Source: Glaesserella parasuis (GTDB taxonomy: Bacteria; Pseudomonadota; Gammaproteobacteria; Enterobacterales; Pasteurellaceae). Taken from it: DNA of 64,000 bases. The stretch lies in the NCBI RefSeq assembly GCF_002015085.1, contig NZ_MUXW01000003.1, forward strand, positions 62,001 to 126,000, read 5' to 3'. Below are positions 1 to 8,626 of this stretch, piece by piece. A program made the position numbers and the translations under genes. Numbering within the stretch: the stretch's first letter is position 1; every line of letters begins with the position of its first letter. The notes under the pieces were generated by a model. The model did not search any database. It saw only the letters and a program-made list of their open reading frames with translations, and was not told the origin of the DNA.

Positions 1-143
1 CATAAGAGTTTCTCCATAAAATAAAAATGCTAAAAATAGCCTTGTAATTGTCCTTTTTCTAAACAATGATTTATCAATCAAATTATTTAAAGCGTAAATC
101 GTTTTATTGATAAAAAAGATTTACAGCTATTCATAATGCAGAA

Positions 144-509
144 ATGCACTCAGAATCCGATAAAACAGGCTTTAGCAAAAGATTAAAAGTCGCCTTAGAA
201 TTGGCTGGGCTTCAATCTTTATCTTTAGCTGAAATTTCAAACAAATTTAATCTTCGTCACCCGAACAAGCCTGTTACACCACAAGCGGTACATAATTGGC
301 TGATTGGGCAGTCTATTCCTACGCCTGATAAAATCGAAACCTTATCGAAATGGTTAAATATCAGCCCTGAATGGCTACGTTATGGAAAAGAGCATTTTGA
401 AGGGGAGAGCCTTTCTCAAAATGAAATTTTAATGTTGAAATATTTTCGTAATTTACCTGCTAACCGCCAGCAAGCGATTTTGGCATTACTACACGAATTT
501 CATAAATAG
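144..509 (+). CDS. XRE-family helix-turn-helix transcriptional regulator
   Basis: A 121-residue protein with a phage-repressor-like helix-turn-helix at about residues 10-75 (ISNKFNLRHPNKPVTPQAVHNW followed by TLSKWLNISPEWLRYG is the typical Cro/C1 pattern, given here in two pieces). A short helical C-terminal part (LMLKYFRNLPANRQQAILAL) probably mediates dimerisation. The family binds DNA as a dimer and often regulates its own gene or a neighbour. It stands alone, without integrase or phage genes in view, and precedes a broken methyltransferase-like gene on the same strand. An uptake-signal 9-mer lies inside the gene at 281-289, so it has probably been resident for some time. Target genes cannot be inferred. 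Confidence 0.75.
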   Translation: MHSESDKTGFSKRLKVALELAGLQSLSLAEISNKFNLRHPNKPVTPQAVHNWLIGQSIPTPDKIETLSKWLNISPEWLRYGKEHFEGESLSQNEILMLKYFRNLPANRQQAILALLHEFHK

Positions 510-576
510 ATAAAATGACTGGCGTTAATTCAACGAAAACAGCATAATTCCATCGTTTATTTAGTGAGATTAATCT

Positions 577-1016
577 ATGGAACTCAAACTTCCCCCTCCC
601 TTAGTTGCACTAATTTGTGCAGTAATTATCTATTTTCTACCGAACTATGCAGAACCTAACTGGGTATATCAGAGCTTTGCGGTCATCTGTTTGATATTGG
701 GAATTGGTGTTGATCTTTGTGCATTGTGGGCTTTTTTGCAAAATAAGACGACAATCAACCCGCTTGCTCCCAATAAAACATCAGCTTTAACAACACAAGG
801 TATTTATCGCTTTAGTCGAAATCCGATGTATTTAGGGTTGCAAGTCTATTATCCGCTTGGGCGTTTTGGTTAGGAAATACGTTCGCATTGCTTGTCGTGT
901 GGGGATTTATTGCTTATATAACCCGTTTTCAAATCGAGCCGGAAGAACGGATTTTAGAACAGAAATTTGGAGAGAGTTATCGCCAATATAAACAAAATGT
1001 TGCTCGTTGGTTGTAA
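577..1016 (+). pseudogene. isoprenylcysteine carboxylmethyltransferase-like membrane protein, frameshifted
   Basis: The first frame (577-873) encodes two hydrophobic segments and the signature SRNPMYLG of the ICMT/PEMT-like small membrane methyltransferases, then stops early. The rest continues in another frame from about 848 to the TAA at 1014-1016: it reads LLSAWAFWLGNTFALLVVWG, then EPEERILEQKFGESY and a terminal RW-L, the expected C-terminal half of the family. One missing base in the TTGCAAGTCTATTA segment near 841-854 explains the break. The restored protein would be about 145 residues, the usual size. Either a recent pseudogene or a sequencing error; the intact downstream frame favours a very recent event. 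Confidence 0.75.
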
Positions 1017-1024
1017 TAAATAAA

Positions 1025-1172
1025 GGGGCTGTATTAGATTAGCCCTAAATTCCACACCATTTTCTCAACGTTTTAAGTTGCTCTTTTGGTGTTCCAAAGT
1101 TAAATCGAAATTCACATTCTTTAAAGAATAAAGGGAAACTTTTTCGATCAATCCCATTATATTTTCGGAGGA
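1025..1172 (-). mobile_element. IS1016-type (IS1595 family) insertion sequence remnant, 3' end of transposase
   Basis: The inverted terminal repeat GGGGCTGTATTAGATTA begins at 1025. Reading the minus strand from about 1172 down to the stop at 1045-1047 gives FLRKYNGIDRKSF, then LFFKECEFRFNFGTP and a terminal LRKWCGI, which I recognise as the C-terminus of IS1016-like transposases known from Haemophilus. The catalytic part and the other end are missing; the remnant stops where the GCATAGTAGACAAAA repeat begins at 1173. A fragment with the identical terminal repeat but the opposite end of the transposase lies at 59803. Confidence 0.75.
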
Positions 1173-1287
1173 ATAGTAGACAAAATGGTTGCTATGCCAT
1201 ATAAAAAGCAGTGTTATGTAGCAAGTGCTATATAACACCGATTAAACGCATAGTTTGTAAAACATTAACACATTTGTCTACTATGTC
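1173..1287. repeat. intergenic inverted-repeat element, GCATAGTAGACAAAA family, copy 1
   Basis: The left arm ATAGTAGACAAAATGG at 1173 is mirrored by TTTGTCTACTATG at 1273-1285. The interior of about 85 bp holds a second hairpin (GTGTTAT...ATAACAC, about 1211-1238). It fills the gap between the IS1016 remnant and the end of mutM, and could act as the mutM terminator. Related copies are at 30215, 49724 and, as a half, 59935. Confidence 0.6.
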
Positions 1288-1289
1288 AT

Positions 1290-2114
1290 TTACTTCGGTA
1301 ATCTCTGACACTTTGGACAATAGAAACTATTTCGTTGCCCGATTACCTTAGCTTCAATAATAGAGCCACAATCGTTACATTCCTCGCCTTTGCGACCATA
1401 GACTTGTAATACTTGGGCGAAATATCCAGGTTTTCCATCGGGTTGAATAAAGTCTTTCAAAGTCGTTCCTCCTTGGATAATCGCTTTTGTCAAAACCTCT
1501 TTAATCACAGTGACTAATCTCTCACACTGTTTCGCGGTTAGATTTTGTGTGGCTAATTCGGGGTGGATTCCAGCCATAAAAAGTGATTCGCAAGCATAGA
1601 TGTTGCCCACGCCAACGACGATAGCGTTATTCATAATGAAGTTTTTCACAGCAACCGTTTTATTGCGACTTTTTTCAAATAAATAACCGCTTGTAAAGGC
1701 TTCTGAAAGAGGCTCTGGTCCTAAATTTGCTAATAACTCTGCTGTTTCAGCTTGCTCTGCCCAAAGCCAGGTTCCAAATTTCCGTGGGTCGTTATAACGT
1801 AAGATTACGCCGTTTTCTGTGATGAGATCGATATGATCGTGCTTATCTATCGCCTTATTCTCTTTGACCGATAAAATACCCAACGATCCCGACATTCCTA
1901 AATGAACTAAAATATCGCCCTTATCTGTCTGAATAATTAAATACTTAGCTCGGCGGTAAATCTTAATTATCGTCGCCCCTTGCATAGTTGAAAGCTCTGA
2001 ACTCACAGCCCAACGTAATTTCGGCTGACGAACAATAATCTCTTTGATCTTCTGCCCTACAAGGTAAGGCGAGATGCCTCTCATACTTGTTTCGACTTCG
2101 GGTAATTCTGGCAT
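1290..2114 (-). CDS. mutM: formamidopyrimidine-DNA glycosylase
   Basis: A 274-residue bifunctional DNA glycosylase/AP lyase that removes 8-oxoguanine and other oxidised purines. It starts with MPELPEVETS, in which Pro1 (after Met removal) is the nucleophile and Glu2 is catalytic. The helix-two-turns-helix region includes NAIVVGVGNIYACESLF. The C-terminal zinc finger is complete, with CNDC at about residue 246 and CPKC near the end. Length fits E. coli Fpg (269). The ribosome binding site AAGGAAAAAC precedes the ATG. brnQ lies upstream on the same strand, but the strong terminator at 2125-2150 separates the two. Confidence 0.97.
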   Translation of the reverse strand: MPELPEVETSMRGISPYLVGQKIKEIIVRQPKLRWAVSSELSTMQGATIIKIYRRAKYLIIQTDKGDILVHLGMSGSLGILSVKENKAIDKHDHIDLITENGVILRYNDPRKFGTWLWAEQAETAELLANLGPEPLSEAFTSGYLFEKSRNKTVAVKNFIMNNAIVVGVGNIYACESLFMAGIHPELATQNLTAKQCERLVTVIKEVLTKAIIQGGTTLKDFIQPDGKPGYFAQVLQVYGRKGEECNDCGSIIEAKVIGQRNSFYCPKCQRLPK

Positions 2115-2124
2115 TGTTTTTCCT

Positions 2125-2150
2125 TATAAAAAAGGGGCGAAAACGCCCCT
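2125..2150 (-). terminator. rho-independent terminator of brnQ
   Basis: On the minus strand AGGGGCG-TTTT-CGCCCCT is followed directly by a run of T. It lies between the brnQ stop and the mutM start. Confidence 0.85.
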
Positions 2151-2170
2151 ATACAACAAAATAAGATGAA

Positions 2171-3502
2171 TTAATCTTTTTTCACTTTACCAACCACATA
2201 ACCAATCACACAGCCAACAAGTGCAAATGGCAACCACTCCATTGAGTAGGCTTTAAGTGGAAGTTGAGCAATAAATTCAACGCCTGCCACAGATAAGATT
2301 GAAATGACCGTTACAAATACAATCGATAAACCTTGTGCTAAACGTGGTAATGGGAAGAATAAGTTCACTAATAATACCAACAATGCAGTCATTGAAATCG
2401 GGTATAACACAAGTAATACAGGTACAGACTTGCTAATTACCGCATTTAAACCTTGGTTTGCTAAACCGAAGCCGATTAACGTGAAAATCACCGCATAAAC
2501 TTGGTATGAAATTTTCGGGAAAATGCTATTGAAGTAAGCTGATGTTGATACAATCAAGCCAATCGCTGTGGTTAAACACGCAAGAGTTACGATGAAACCT
2601 AATACGGTACGACCTAATTCACCAAAGGCTTGGGTTGTGGTTTCATTTAAAATAAATACCCCTAAGTTTTGCCCTTTAGCAGCAACGTCTGCCACTGTTT
2701 CTGCACTTAATGGAATTTTATAACCGATCCAGCCGATAGAAATATAGATAACGGCTAATGAAATTGCAGCGACAAAAGAAGCGTAAGTCGTTTGTTTAAC
2801 TAAAGATACGTTGCTATTTGCATTTTTTGCTTTAATACCATTGATCACTAACACAGAGAAAGCAAAGGCTGCTAATGCGTCCATTGTTTGATAGCCTTCT
2901 AAGATACCGCTTGTTAAAGGTGATTCTAAGGTTTTAGCTTCTGCTGTTTCAACGCCTGAGAATAGAGCTATCGCTTTGATCACTAAGGCAATAATTAGAA
3001 TTAATAATGCTGGGGTTAAAATTGAACCAATGCGGTCGATCATTTTGCTTGGGTTTAGACTTAACCAAAGTGATAAACCGAAATAGATAGCTGTGAAAAT
3101 AAATAGCGATGTAGAATCAGGCTCACCTACAAACGGCACAATTGCCATATCATAAGCGGTCGCTCCCGTACGCGGAATTGCGAAGAATGGACCGATTGTC
3201 AAATAGATTGCCGCTAAGAGAAGCAACGAAATCGCTGGGTGGATATTTTCAAGGGCTTTTTTATAACCACCTTCGTAGCAAGCTGCAACGATAGTTGCGA
3301 TTAAAGGTAAGCCAACACCTGTTAAGGTAAAGCCTAAAATTGCAGTCCAGAAATCTGCTCCGCTATCGAAACCCAATTTCGGTGGGAAAATTAAGTTACC
3401 TGCCCCGAAGAAAATTGCAAACAGCATAAAGCCGATGACAAAGATATTTTTAACCATAATGTATTTCTCTAGTTTATTTTTGAAAAGGGATTTATTATCC
3501 AC
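2171..3502 (-). CDS. brnQ: branched-chain amino acid:cation symporter, LIVCS family
   Basis: A hydrophobic protein of up to 443 residues with about 12 membrane segments. It takes up leucine, isoleucine and valine across the inner membrane with Na+ or H+. The N-terminal FAIFFGAGNLIFPPKLG is a hallmark of BrnQ transporters. The longest frame begins at a GTG; the methionine at residue 16 (MVKNIFVIGFMLF, near 3457) is the likelier start because family members begin right before this first membrane helix. It is a single-gene unit: fabG upstream has its own terminator (3520-3552), and brnQ ends in the one at 2125-2150. Confidence 0.9.
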   Translation of the reverse strand: MDNKSLFKNKLEKYIMVKNIFVIGFMLFAIFFGAGNLIFPPKLGFDSGADFWTAILGFTLTGVGLPLIATIVAACYEGGYKKALENIHPAISLLLLAAIYLTIGPFFAIPRTGATAYDMAIVPFVGEPDSTSLFIFTAIYFGLSLWLSLNPSKMIDRIGSILTPALLILIIALVIKAIALFSGVETAEAKTLESPLTSGILEGYQTMDALAAFAFSVLVINGIKAKNANSNVSLVKQTTYASFVAAISLAVIYISIGWIGYKIPLSAETVADVAAKGQNLGVFILNETTTQAFGELGRTVLGFIVTLACLTTAIGLIVSTSAYFNSIFPKISYQVYAVIFTLIGFGLANQGLNAVISKSVPVLLVLYPISMTALLVLLVNLFFPLPRLAQGLSIVFVTVISILSVAGVEFIAQLPLKAYSMEWLPFALVGCVIGYVVGKVKKD

Positions 3503-3519
3503 AATAATAGATAAAAATA

Positions 3520-3552
3520 AAGCTGAATTTTGCCTATTACAAAATTCAGCTT
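3520..3552 (-). terminator. rho-independent terminator of fabG
   Basis: A perfect 13-bp inverted repeat (AAGCTGAATTTTG / CAAAATTCAGCTT) with a 7-base loop, followed on the minus strand by a T-rich stretch. It separates fabG from brnQ. Confidence 0.8.
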
Positions 3553-3572
3553 TTATTTATTTTTTGAAATAA

Positions 3573-4298
3573 TTAATTCATATATAAACCGCCATTCACA
3601 TGAATGGTTTCACCGTTGATATATGCTGCATCATCAGAAGCTAAAAATGCCACCGCTTTTGCAATATCTTGTGCTGAACCAAGTTTGCCTGCTGGGATTT
3701 GGCTTAAGATCGCATTTTTTTGATCTTCGGTAAGTTCGTCTGTCATATCCGTTGCGATAAAACCTGGGGCAACCACGTTTACCGTTACGCCACGAGAAGC
3801 CACCTCTTTAGCCAGTGATTTAGAGAAGCCAACAAGACCCGCTTTCGCCGCACAGTAGTTGGTTTGCCCTGGGTTACCCACTGAACCTACCACCGAACCG
3901 ATAGAGATAATACGACCGCCTTTTTTCATCATCGGACGTAATACCGCTTTAGATAAACGGTAGATTGATGTTAAGTTGGTTTGAATAATGTCGAACCAGT
4001 CATCTTCTTTCATACGCATCAATAAACCGTCACGAGTGATCCCTGCGTTATTCACGAGAATATCAATGTCGCCAAACTGTTCTTTGATTTGAGCAAGCAC
4101 TTGCTCAATTGAGGTAAGGTCAGCCACGTTTAACACTAAGCCTTTGCCTTTGTCACCTAAGGAAGCTGAGATTGCCTCTGCCCCTTTTTCTGAGGTTGCC
4201 GTGCCAATCACGAATGCACCTTTAGACACTAATTCTTCAGCGATTGCACGCCCAATTCCACGAGTTGCTCCCGTGACTAATGCGATTTTGTTTTGCAT
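3573..4298 (-). CDS. fabG: 3-oxoacyl-[acyl-carrier-protein] reductase
   Basis: 241 residues, short-chain dehydrogenase fold. Catalyses the NADPH-dependent reduction of 3-oxoacyl-ACP in each round of fatty acid elongation. Visible motifs: cofactor loop TGATRGIG at residues 9-16, NNAG at about 85, catalytic Ser near SIGSVVG, and YCAAK (Tyr-x-x-x-Lys) at about 148. The length is typical. fabD lies upstream on the same strand; about 140 bp containing an inverted-repeat element separate them. acpP, which often follows fabG, is not here: the next gene is brnQ beyond a terminator. Confidence 0.97.
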   Translation of the reverse strand: MQNKIALVTGATRGIGRAIAEELVSKGAFVIGTATSEKGAEAISASLGDKGKGLVLNVADLTSIEQVLAQIKEQFGDIDILVNNAGITRDGLLMRMKEDDWFDIIQTNLTSIYRLSKAVLRPMMKKGGRIISIGSVVGSVGNPGQTNYCAAKAGLVGFSKSLAKEVASRGVTVNVVAPGFIATDMTDELTEDQKNAILSQIPAGKLGSAQDIAKAVAFLASDDAAYINGETIHVNGGLYMN

Positions 4299-4325
4299 GT
4301 ATATTTTTCCTAATTGAATTTAACC

Positions 4326-4430
4326 ATTTCCCCCTTTGAAAAAGGGGGGGCTAGGGGGGGATTTTAAATGGTACGGGAAAATATCCAGATCTTTAAATCC
4401 CCCTTAATCCCCCTTTTTCAAAGGGGGAAT
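4326..4430. repeat. MITE-like inverted repeat in the fabD-fabG gap
   Basis: The left arm begins TTCCCCCTTTGAAAAAGGGG and ends in a G-run plus ATTTTAAA. The right arm is its near-perfect complement (TTTAAATCCCCCTTAATCC, then CCCTTTTTCAAAGGGGGAA). Each arm also folds on itself. There is no coding capacity. The position inside the fab operon means it is probably transcribed between fabD and fabG. Confidence 0.7.
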
Positions 4431-4437
4431 TTTTTAA

Positions 4438-5373
4438 TTAAAACACCGCCGCCTCAAACGATGCCACATCATTTACCGCTCTTGCCGATAACTCTTTCAC
4501 AATACGGCTTGTTAAGCCTGTTAAGACTTTATTTGGACCGATTTCATACAGTGTTGTTACGCCATCTTGTGCCATTTTTTCGACAGTTTCTGTCCAACGA
4601 ACAGGGCTATAAAGCTGGCGAACTAACGCATCACGAATTTTATCTGCATCAGTTTCAACGGCTACGTCCACGTTGTTAATTACTGGAACAAGCGGTGCGT
4701 TTAACGAAATATTTTGCAATGCCGCCGCTAATTTTTCTGCCGCAGGTTTCATTAACGCACAGTGTGAAGGCACGCTCACCGCTAACGGTAACGCACGTTT
4801 TGCGCCTGCTTCTTTACATAATTCTCCTGCACGCTCTGCCGCTGCTTTTGTGCCTGCAATCACCACTTGACCTGGTGAGTTAAAGTTTACCGCTGAAACC
4901 ACTTCGCCGATTTCACTTGCTGCTTGTTCACACGCTTTGATGATCGCATCGTTATCTAAGCCGATAATCGCAAACATCGCCCCAGTACCTGCTGGCACAG
5001 CACTTTGCATTGCTTGACCACGCAATTCGACTAATTTGATTGCATCTTGGAAATCCAACACGCCGGCACAAACTAACGCCGAATATTCGCCCAAGCTATG
5101 CCCTGCCATTACAGCCGGTTTTTGCTCAGGGAATTTTTCTTGCCAAATACGGTATAGCGCAACAGAAGCTGCCAATAACGCAGGCTGGGTGCGTTCAGTT
5201 TTACCCAAATCTTCCGCCGTGCCGTTTTGGACTAAATCCCATAAATCATAACCAAGCACATCGCTTGCTTGTTTGAAGGTTTGTTCTACCACAGGGTAAA
5301 CAGGTGCAAGATCAGCAAGCATACCAACCGCTTGTGAACCTTGCCCTGGAAATACCATTGCAAATTTAGACAT
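4438..5373 (-). CDS. fabD: malonyl-CoA:ACP transacylase
   Basis: 311 residues. Transfers malonyl from CoA to ACP, supplying the extender unit for fatty acid synthesis. Motifs: GQGSQ at residues 10-14 (oxyanion region), GHSLGEYSA at about 91-99 with the nucleophilic serine, and the catalytic histidine in SVPSHCALM near 201. The size matches E. coli FabD (309). A ribosome binding site of AGAGGAAC type precedes the ATG. It is upstream of fabG on the same strand; fabH is not adjacent (queH is). Confidence 0.97.
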   Translation of the reverse strand: MSKFAMVFPGQGSQAVGMLADLAPVYPVVEQTFKQASDVLGYDLWDLVQNGTAEDLGKTERTQPALLAASVALYRIWQEKFPEQKPAVMAGHSLGEYSALVCAGVLDFQDAIKLVELRGQAMQSAVPAGTGAMFAIIGLDNDAIIKACEQAASEIGEVVSAVNFNSPGQVVIAGTKAAAERAGELCKEAGAKRALPLAVSVPSHCALMKPAAEKLAAALQNISLNAPLVPVINNVDVAVETDADKIRDALVRQLYSPVRWTETVEKMAQDGVTTLYEIGPNKVLTGLTSRIVKELSARAVNDVASFEAAVF

Positions 5374-5429
5374 TGTTTGTTCCTCTTTTAAATTTGTAAA
5401 AATTTGTTGAAAATTAACCGCTTGATGAT

Positions 5430-5452
5430 GGACACACGCAGTGTGTCCCTAC
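5430..5452. repeat. GTAGGGACACAC palindromic repeat, single unit
   Basis: GGACACAC-GCA-GTGTGTCC forms a perfect 8-bp hairpin and continues into CTAC. This unit occurs alone between queH and fabD. Paired, inverted copies lie at 6219-6294 and 18704-18780. Confidence 0.75.
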
Positions 5453-5455
5453 TTT

Positions 5456-6202
5456 TTAATCGGGTGAATAATATAATTTACCGATTTCAATACGCTGGCG
5501 ACCTGTTTCTAAACGCCATTTATTCGTGTCACGCAATGAATAAACGCAACCGCAATACTCTTGTTGGTAAAAACGCTCGCGTTTGCTGATTTCGATCATA
5601 CGTTGTGAACCACCACCTTTACGCCAGTTGTAATCCCAATAAACCACATCATCATAAGCCGCTGCCGCACGGTGTCCGCAGCCGTTGATTTGGTTCATAT
5701 CTTTCCAACGGGAAATCCCTAAACAACTCGTGAAAACAGGGTAGCCGTTTTCGTGAGCATATTTTGCGGTTTTCTCAAAACGCATATCAAAGCACATTGT
5801 GCAACGAATACCACGCTCTGGCTCCCACTCCATACCTTCTGCTTTCTTGAACCACTCTTTACGGTCGTTTTCATAATCGTCATCGACATCAATAAACGGA
5901 ATACCGTGTTTTTCCGCAAAGCGAATATTCTCTTCTTTACGAAGCAAGTATTCTTTGAGTGGGTGAATGTTTGGATTGTAGAAGTAGATCGCAAATTCGA
6001 TCCCTGAAGCGTGAATAGCTTCCATTACTTCACCTGAACAAGGCGCGCAGCAAGAGTGTAATAAGAGCTTGTTGTGTCCATTTGGCAATTCTAGTTTTTC
6101 ACGCACAAAAGGGGCGTTTGGATCTTTGCCTTTACGAGTTAATTTGCGTTTTTGTTGTAACGCTTCTTTGTGGGCTTGGGGTTGGTTGGTTTGTTCTGTC
6201 AT
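5456..6202 (-). CDS. queH: epoxyqueuosine reductase QueH
   Basis: 248 residues, DUF208 family. QueH reduces epoxyqueuosine to queuosine at the tRNA wobble base, replacing the unrelated QueG. The conserved cysteine motifs are visible: HSCCAPCSGE at about residue 50, RCTMCFDMR at about 132, and CGCVYSLRD near 217; these bind an Fe-S cluster and a second metal. Length and motif order match the family. It stands between palindromic repeats on both sides, with ispB on the same strand upstream. Confidence 0.9.
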   Translation of the reverse strand: MTEQTNQPQAHKEALQQKRKLTRKGKDPNAPFVREKLELPNGHNKLLLHSCCAPCSGEVMEAIHASGIEFAIYFYNPNIHPLKEYLLRKEENIRFAEKHGIPFIDVDDDYENDRKEWFKKAEGMEWEPERGIRCTMCFDMRFEKTAKYAHENGYPVFTSCLGISRWKDMNQINGCGHRAAAAYDDVVYWDYNWRKGGGSQRMIEISKRERFYQQEYCGCVYSLRDTNKWRLETGRQRIEIGKLYYSPD

Positions 6203-6218
6203 TGTTAATATATAAAAC

Positions 6219-6294
6219 GTAGGGACACACTGCGTGTGTCCGTTGTAAAAATGAGATATGGTTTATTTTGCGGACACACGCAGTGTGTCCCTAC
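6219..6294. repeat. GTAGGGACACAC palindromic repeat, inverted pair
   Basis: GTAGGGACACACTGCGTGTG plus TCCG at the left end is mirrored exactly at the right end, with about 29 bp of unrelated A+T-rich sequence between. Each arm can fold alone, or the two can fold together. It fills the gap between ispB and queH. Confidence 0.8.
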
Positions 6295-6302
6295 AAAATT
6301 GT

Positions 6303-7286
6303 TTAATAAGATCGATCCACCGACAAATACGCCAATGAGATCAACGCTTGTTTATATTCACTTTCTGGCAAAATGGCGAGTGCATCAACAGCTTTTTGTG
6401 CTTCCTGTTTTGCTCGTTCCATTGTGTAATCTAAGGATTTATGCTCCGCCATAATCGCTAAAATCTCGTCTAGGGCTTCACGTTTTCCGCCCTGTTCAAT
6501 CGCTTCACGGATTAATGCTGCTTGTTGCAGATTACCGCTTCGCATTGCGTGTAGCAATGGCAAGGTTGGTTTACCTTCGGCTAAATCATCACCGATATTT
6601 TTGCCTAATTGTTCAGCATTTGCACTGTAATCTAAAATATCATCAACCAGTTGGAATGCCGTACCAAGATAACGACCATAATCACGCATCGCAATCACAG
6701 TCGCTTGATCCGCACCTGAAACAATCGCAGAGCATTGACTTGCCGCTTCAAACAGACGAGCGGTTTTACTGTAAATCACTTGCATATAATTTGCTTCGGT
6801 AGTTTCAGGATTATTGACGTTCATTAATTGCTGAACTTCGCCTTCGGCAATCACATTAGTGGCATCAGACATCACTTGTAACACATCAAGAGAACGCAGA
6901 CTTGCCATCATTTGGAACGCTCGGGTATAGATAAAATCACCCACAAGCACACTTGCCGCATTACCAAAACGGGCATTTGCCGTTTCACACCCACGACGCA
7001 TATCCGACTCATCAACGACATCATCGTGTAGCAAGGTTGCCGTATGAATAAACTCAACAAAAGCCGCACAGGTAATATGCTCTTGACCTTTATAGCCAAC
7101 CGCATTTGCAGCCAATACTGCAATCAACGGGCGAATACGCTTACCGCCACCGCTAATAATGTAATGTCCAAGTTGATTAATCAGAACAACCTCTGAATTA
7201 ATTTGAGCAAGAATAGCCTGATCGACTGCCTGCATATCTGCTTTGACGAGAGTTAAAATTTGCTCTAAGGAAAGTTGCGTTGTCAT
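6303..7286 (-). CDS. ispB: octaprenyl diphosphate synthase
   Basis: 327 residues, trans-isoprenyl diphosphate synthase family. Extends farnesyl diphosphate to the C40 side chain of ubiquinone and menaquinone. Both aspartate-rich motifs are present: LLHDDVVDESDMRRG at about 81-95 and LVDDILDYSA at about 207-216. The KRIRP substrate-binding motif sits at about 50-54. The length is standard. menA, which uses the same prenyl donor, lies elsewhere in the window (37700). Confidence 0.95.
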   Translation of the reverse strand: MTTQLSLEQILTLVKADMQAVDQAILAQINSEVVLINQLGHYIISGGGKRIRPLIAVLAANAVGYKGQEHITCAAFVEFIHTATLLHDDVVDESDMRRGCETANARFGNAASVLVGDFIYTRAFQMMASLRSLDVLQVMSDATNVIAEGEVQQLMNVNNPETTEANYMQVIYSKTARLFEAASQCSAIVSGADQATVIAMRDYGRYLGTAFQLVDDILDYSANAEQLGKNIGDDLAEGKPTLPLLHAMRSGNLQQAALIREAIEQGGKREALDEILAIMAEHKSLDYTMERAKQEAQKAVDALAILPESEYKQALISLAYLSVDRSY

Positions 7287-7488
7287 TATCGTTATCTTTT
7301 CGTTACAAAATAAGGCAAGATTTTACCTCAATGGCTCCGTCGTATCAAAAAAAGAATGCAAAAAAGCGGTCTGTTCCGATCAGAAAAGTGCAAGGTTTAT
7401 GTGAACAAATAGACATAATTAATGCTTAGACTCAACATAAGTATAAATAATCATCTCTGACTATCTTTAGAGTAAAATCATTTAGTCG

Positions 7489-8499
7489 CTATAACATATG
7501 ATTTTGATACCATTGCGCTAATAAAATCCCTGCATTTACAGCCACATTCAGCCCACTATTGAGAGAATTAGCAAATGAGAGCTGAACAATACTATCTTCA
7601 GGATATTCAACTTCATTTGATATAACTTCACTTAAAACAAATACAATCTTTTTAGATAATACTATTCTAGATAAATGTGGCGCTTGCCTTTGGCGAGTTA
7701 AATGCACAATTTGATAACCAGCCTTACGTAACTGCATTAAGGCAATGTGTTTATGTTTTGTCTCTAAGGGATACACAAATTCTAGACCGCCTTCAGCAAC
7801 ACGAGCAGCATTACTTGAATTCAGTATGTCATTATTTTCTACAATAATGCCTTTTATTCCATAAAAGGCACAAGTACGTATAATTCCCCCTATATTTTGA
7901 GCATTATTTACACCATCTAATAGTATTAAGCAATCATGTTGTCGTTCCAGTTGTAAATAGCCTTCTAACGAGAATGGTGTAGATTTTTTTACTAATAAAC
8001 ACATACCACCGTGATGCTCTGTTCCTGTAACTCTCAGCATTTCTTCAGTATCTACTAAATGATATGCCTTTTTATGATCTGCAAGATAGCTTAATAACGC
8101 TCCTGTTTTTTTGGCACACTCAGAGGTAATCCATAAACGAACGATAGCTTCAGGGCGTTGTTGAAAAATAGCAGAACAAGCATGTTCTCCATAAACTTTC
8201 ATTTCACTGGCTCGATTATTACGGATTTTTTCTGGTGCTCTTGGAGATAGGGCACCACTTTTACTTTTTATAGGTTTGTTTCTGTCTTTTACACTGACTT
8301 TTACAAAGCCCTCTTTACTAGATTTGTTAGCTTCAGTTGTATAAATCGATAAACTTGGTTTGTCTTTGTAGTGCTCATTTTTTGATGTTTGAACATAATC
8401 TTGTTGTAGTGAAGATTTTTTCGTTTTAAATTTAAGAGGTTGGCATGCTTTTACTGACTTAAAACTAGGGGGGTTAGGATTGAATTTATTGTTCATCAT
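7489..8499 (-). CDS. TrmH/SpoU-family RNA methyltransferase (YfiF-like)
   Basis: 336 residues. The C-terminal half (from about residue 180) is a SPOUT methyltransferase: LLDGVNNAQNIGGIIRTCAF is motif 1, and near the end SFANSLNSGLNVAVNAGILL carries the AdoMet-binding knot (family NxGxAxAxG region). The middle (about 100-170) is a SpoU substrate-binding domain. The first 90 residues are basic and low in complexity, as in E. coli YfiF, to which size and layout correspond. The RNA target cannot be read from the sequence. RlmB is another SpoU protein but lacks this long basic extension. Confidence 0.85.
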   Translation of the reverse strand: MMNNKFNPNPPSFKSVKACQPLKFKTKKSSLQQDYVQTSKNEHYKDKPSLSIYTTEANKSSKEGFVKVSVKDRNKPIKSKSGALSPRAPEKIRNNRASEMKVYGEHACSAIFQQRPEAIVRLWITSECAKKTGALLSYLADHKKAYHLVDTEEMLRVTGTEHHGGMCLLVKKSTPFSLEGYLQLERQHDCLILLDGVNNAQNIGGIIRTCAFYGIKGIIVENNDILNSSNAARVAEGGLEFVYPLETKHKHIALMQLRKAGYQIVHLTRQRQAPHLSRIVLSKKIVFVLSEVISNEVEYPEDSIVQLSFANSLNSGLNVAVNAGILLAQWYQNHML

Positions 8500-8555
8500 T
8501 TTCTTAATAAAAATTACATTTGATAGGTGATTAATGAATATTAAACGGAAATATA

Positions 8556-8595
8556 AAAAGTGTCGGTAATAGAAAAGCTAAAACCAACACTTTTT
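8556..8595 (-). terminator. terminator downstream of the phosphohexomutase gene
   Basis: AAAAAGTGTCGGT at 8556-8568 pairs with ACCAACACTTTTT at 8583-8595 (one mismatch); the minus-strand side is followed by A+T-rich sequence. Confidence 0.7.
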
Positions 8596-8626
8596 ACTAT
8601 CTATCTGGCTTTAACATTTTAATCAA

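Noticed and set aside
2304..2498. Open frame antisense to brnQ
   Set aside because: Overlaps a clear gene entirely, with no homology or start signal. The same holds for many other antisense frames across fabD, ispB, spoT, talB, rpsF and nqrA.
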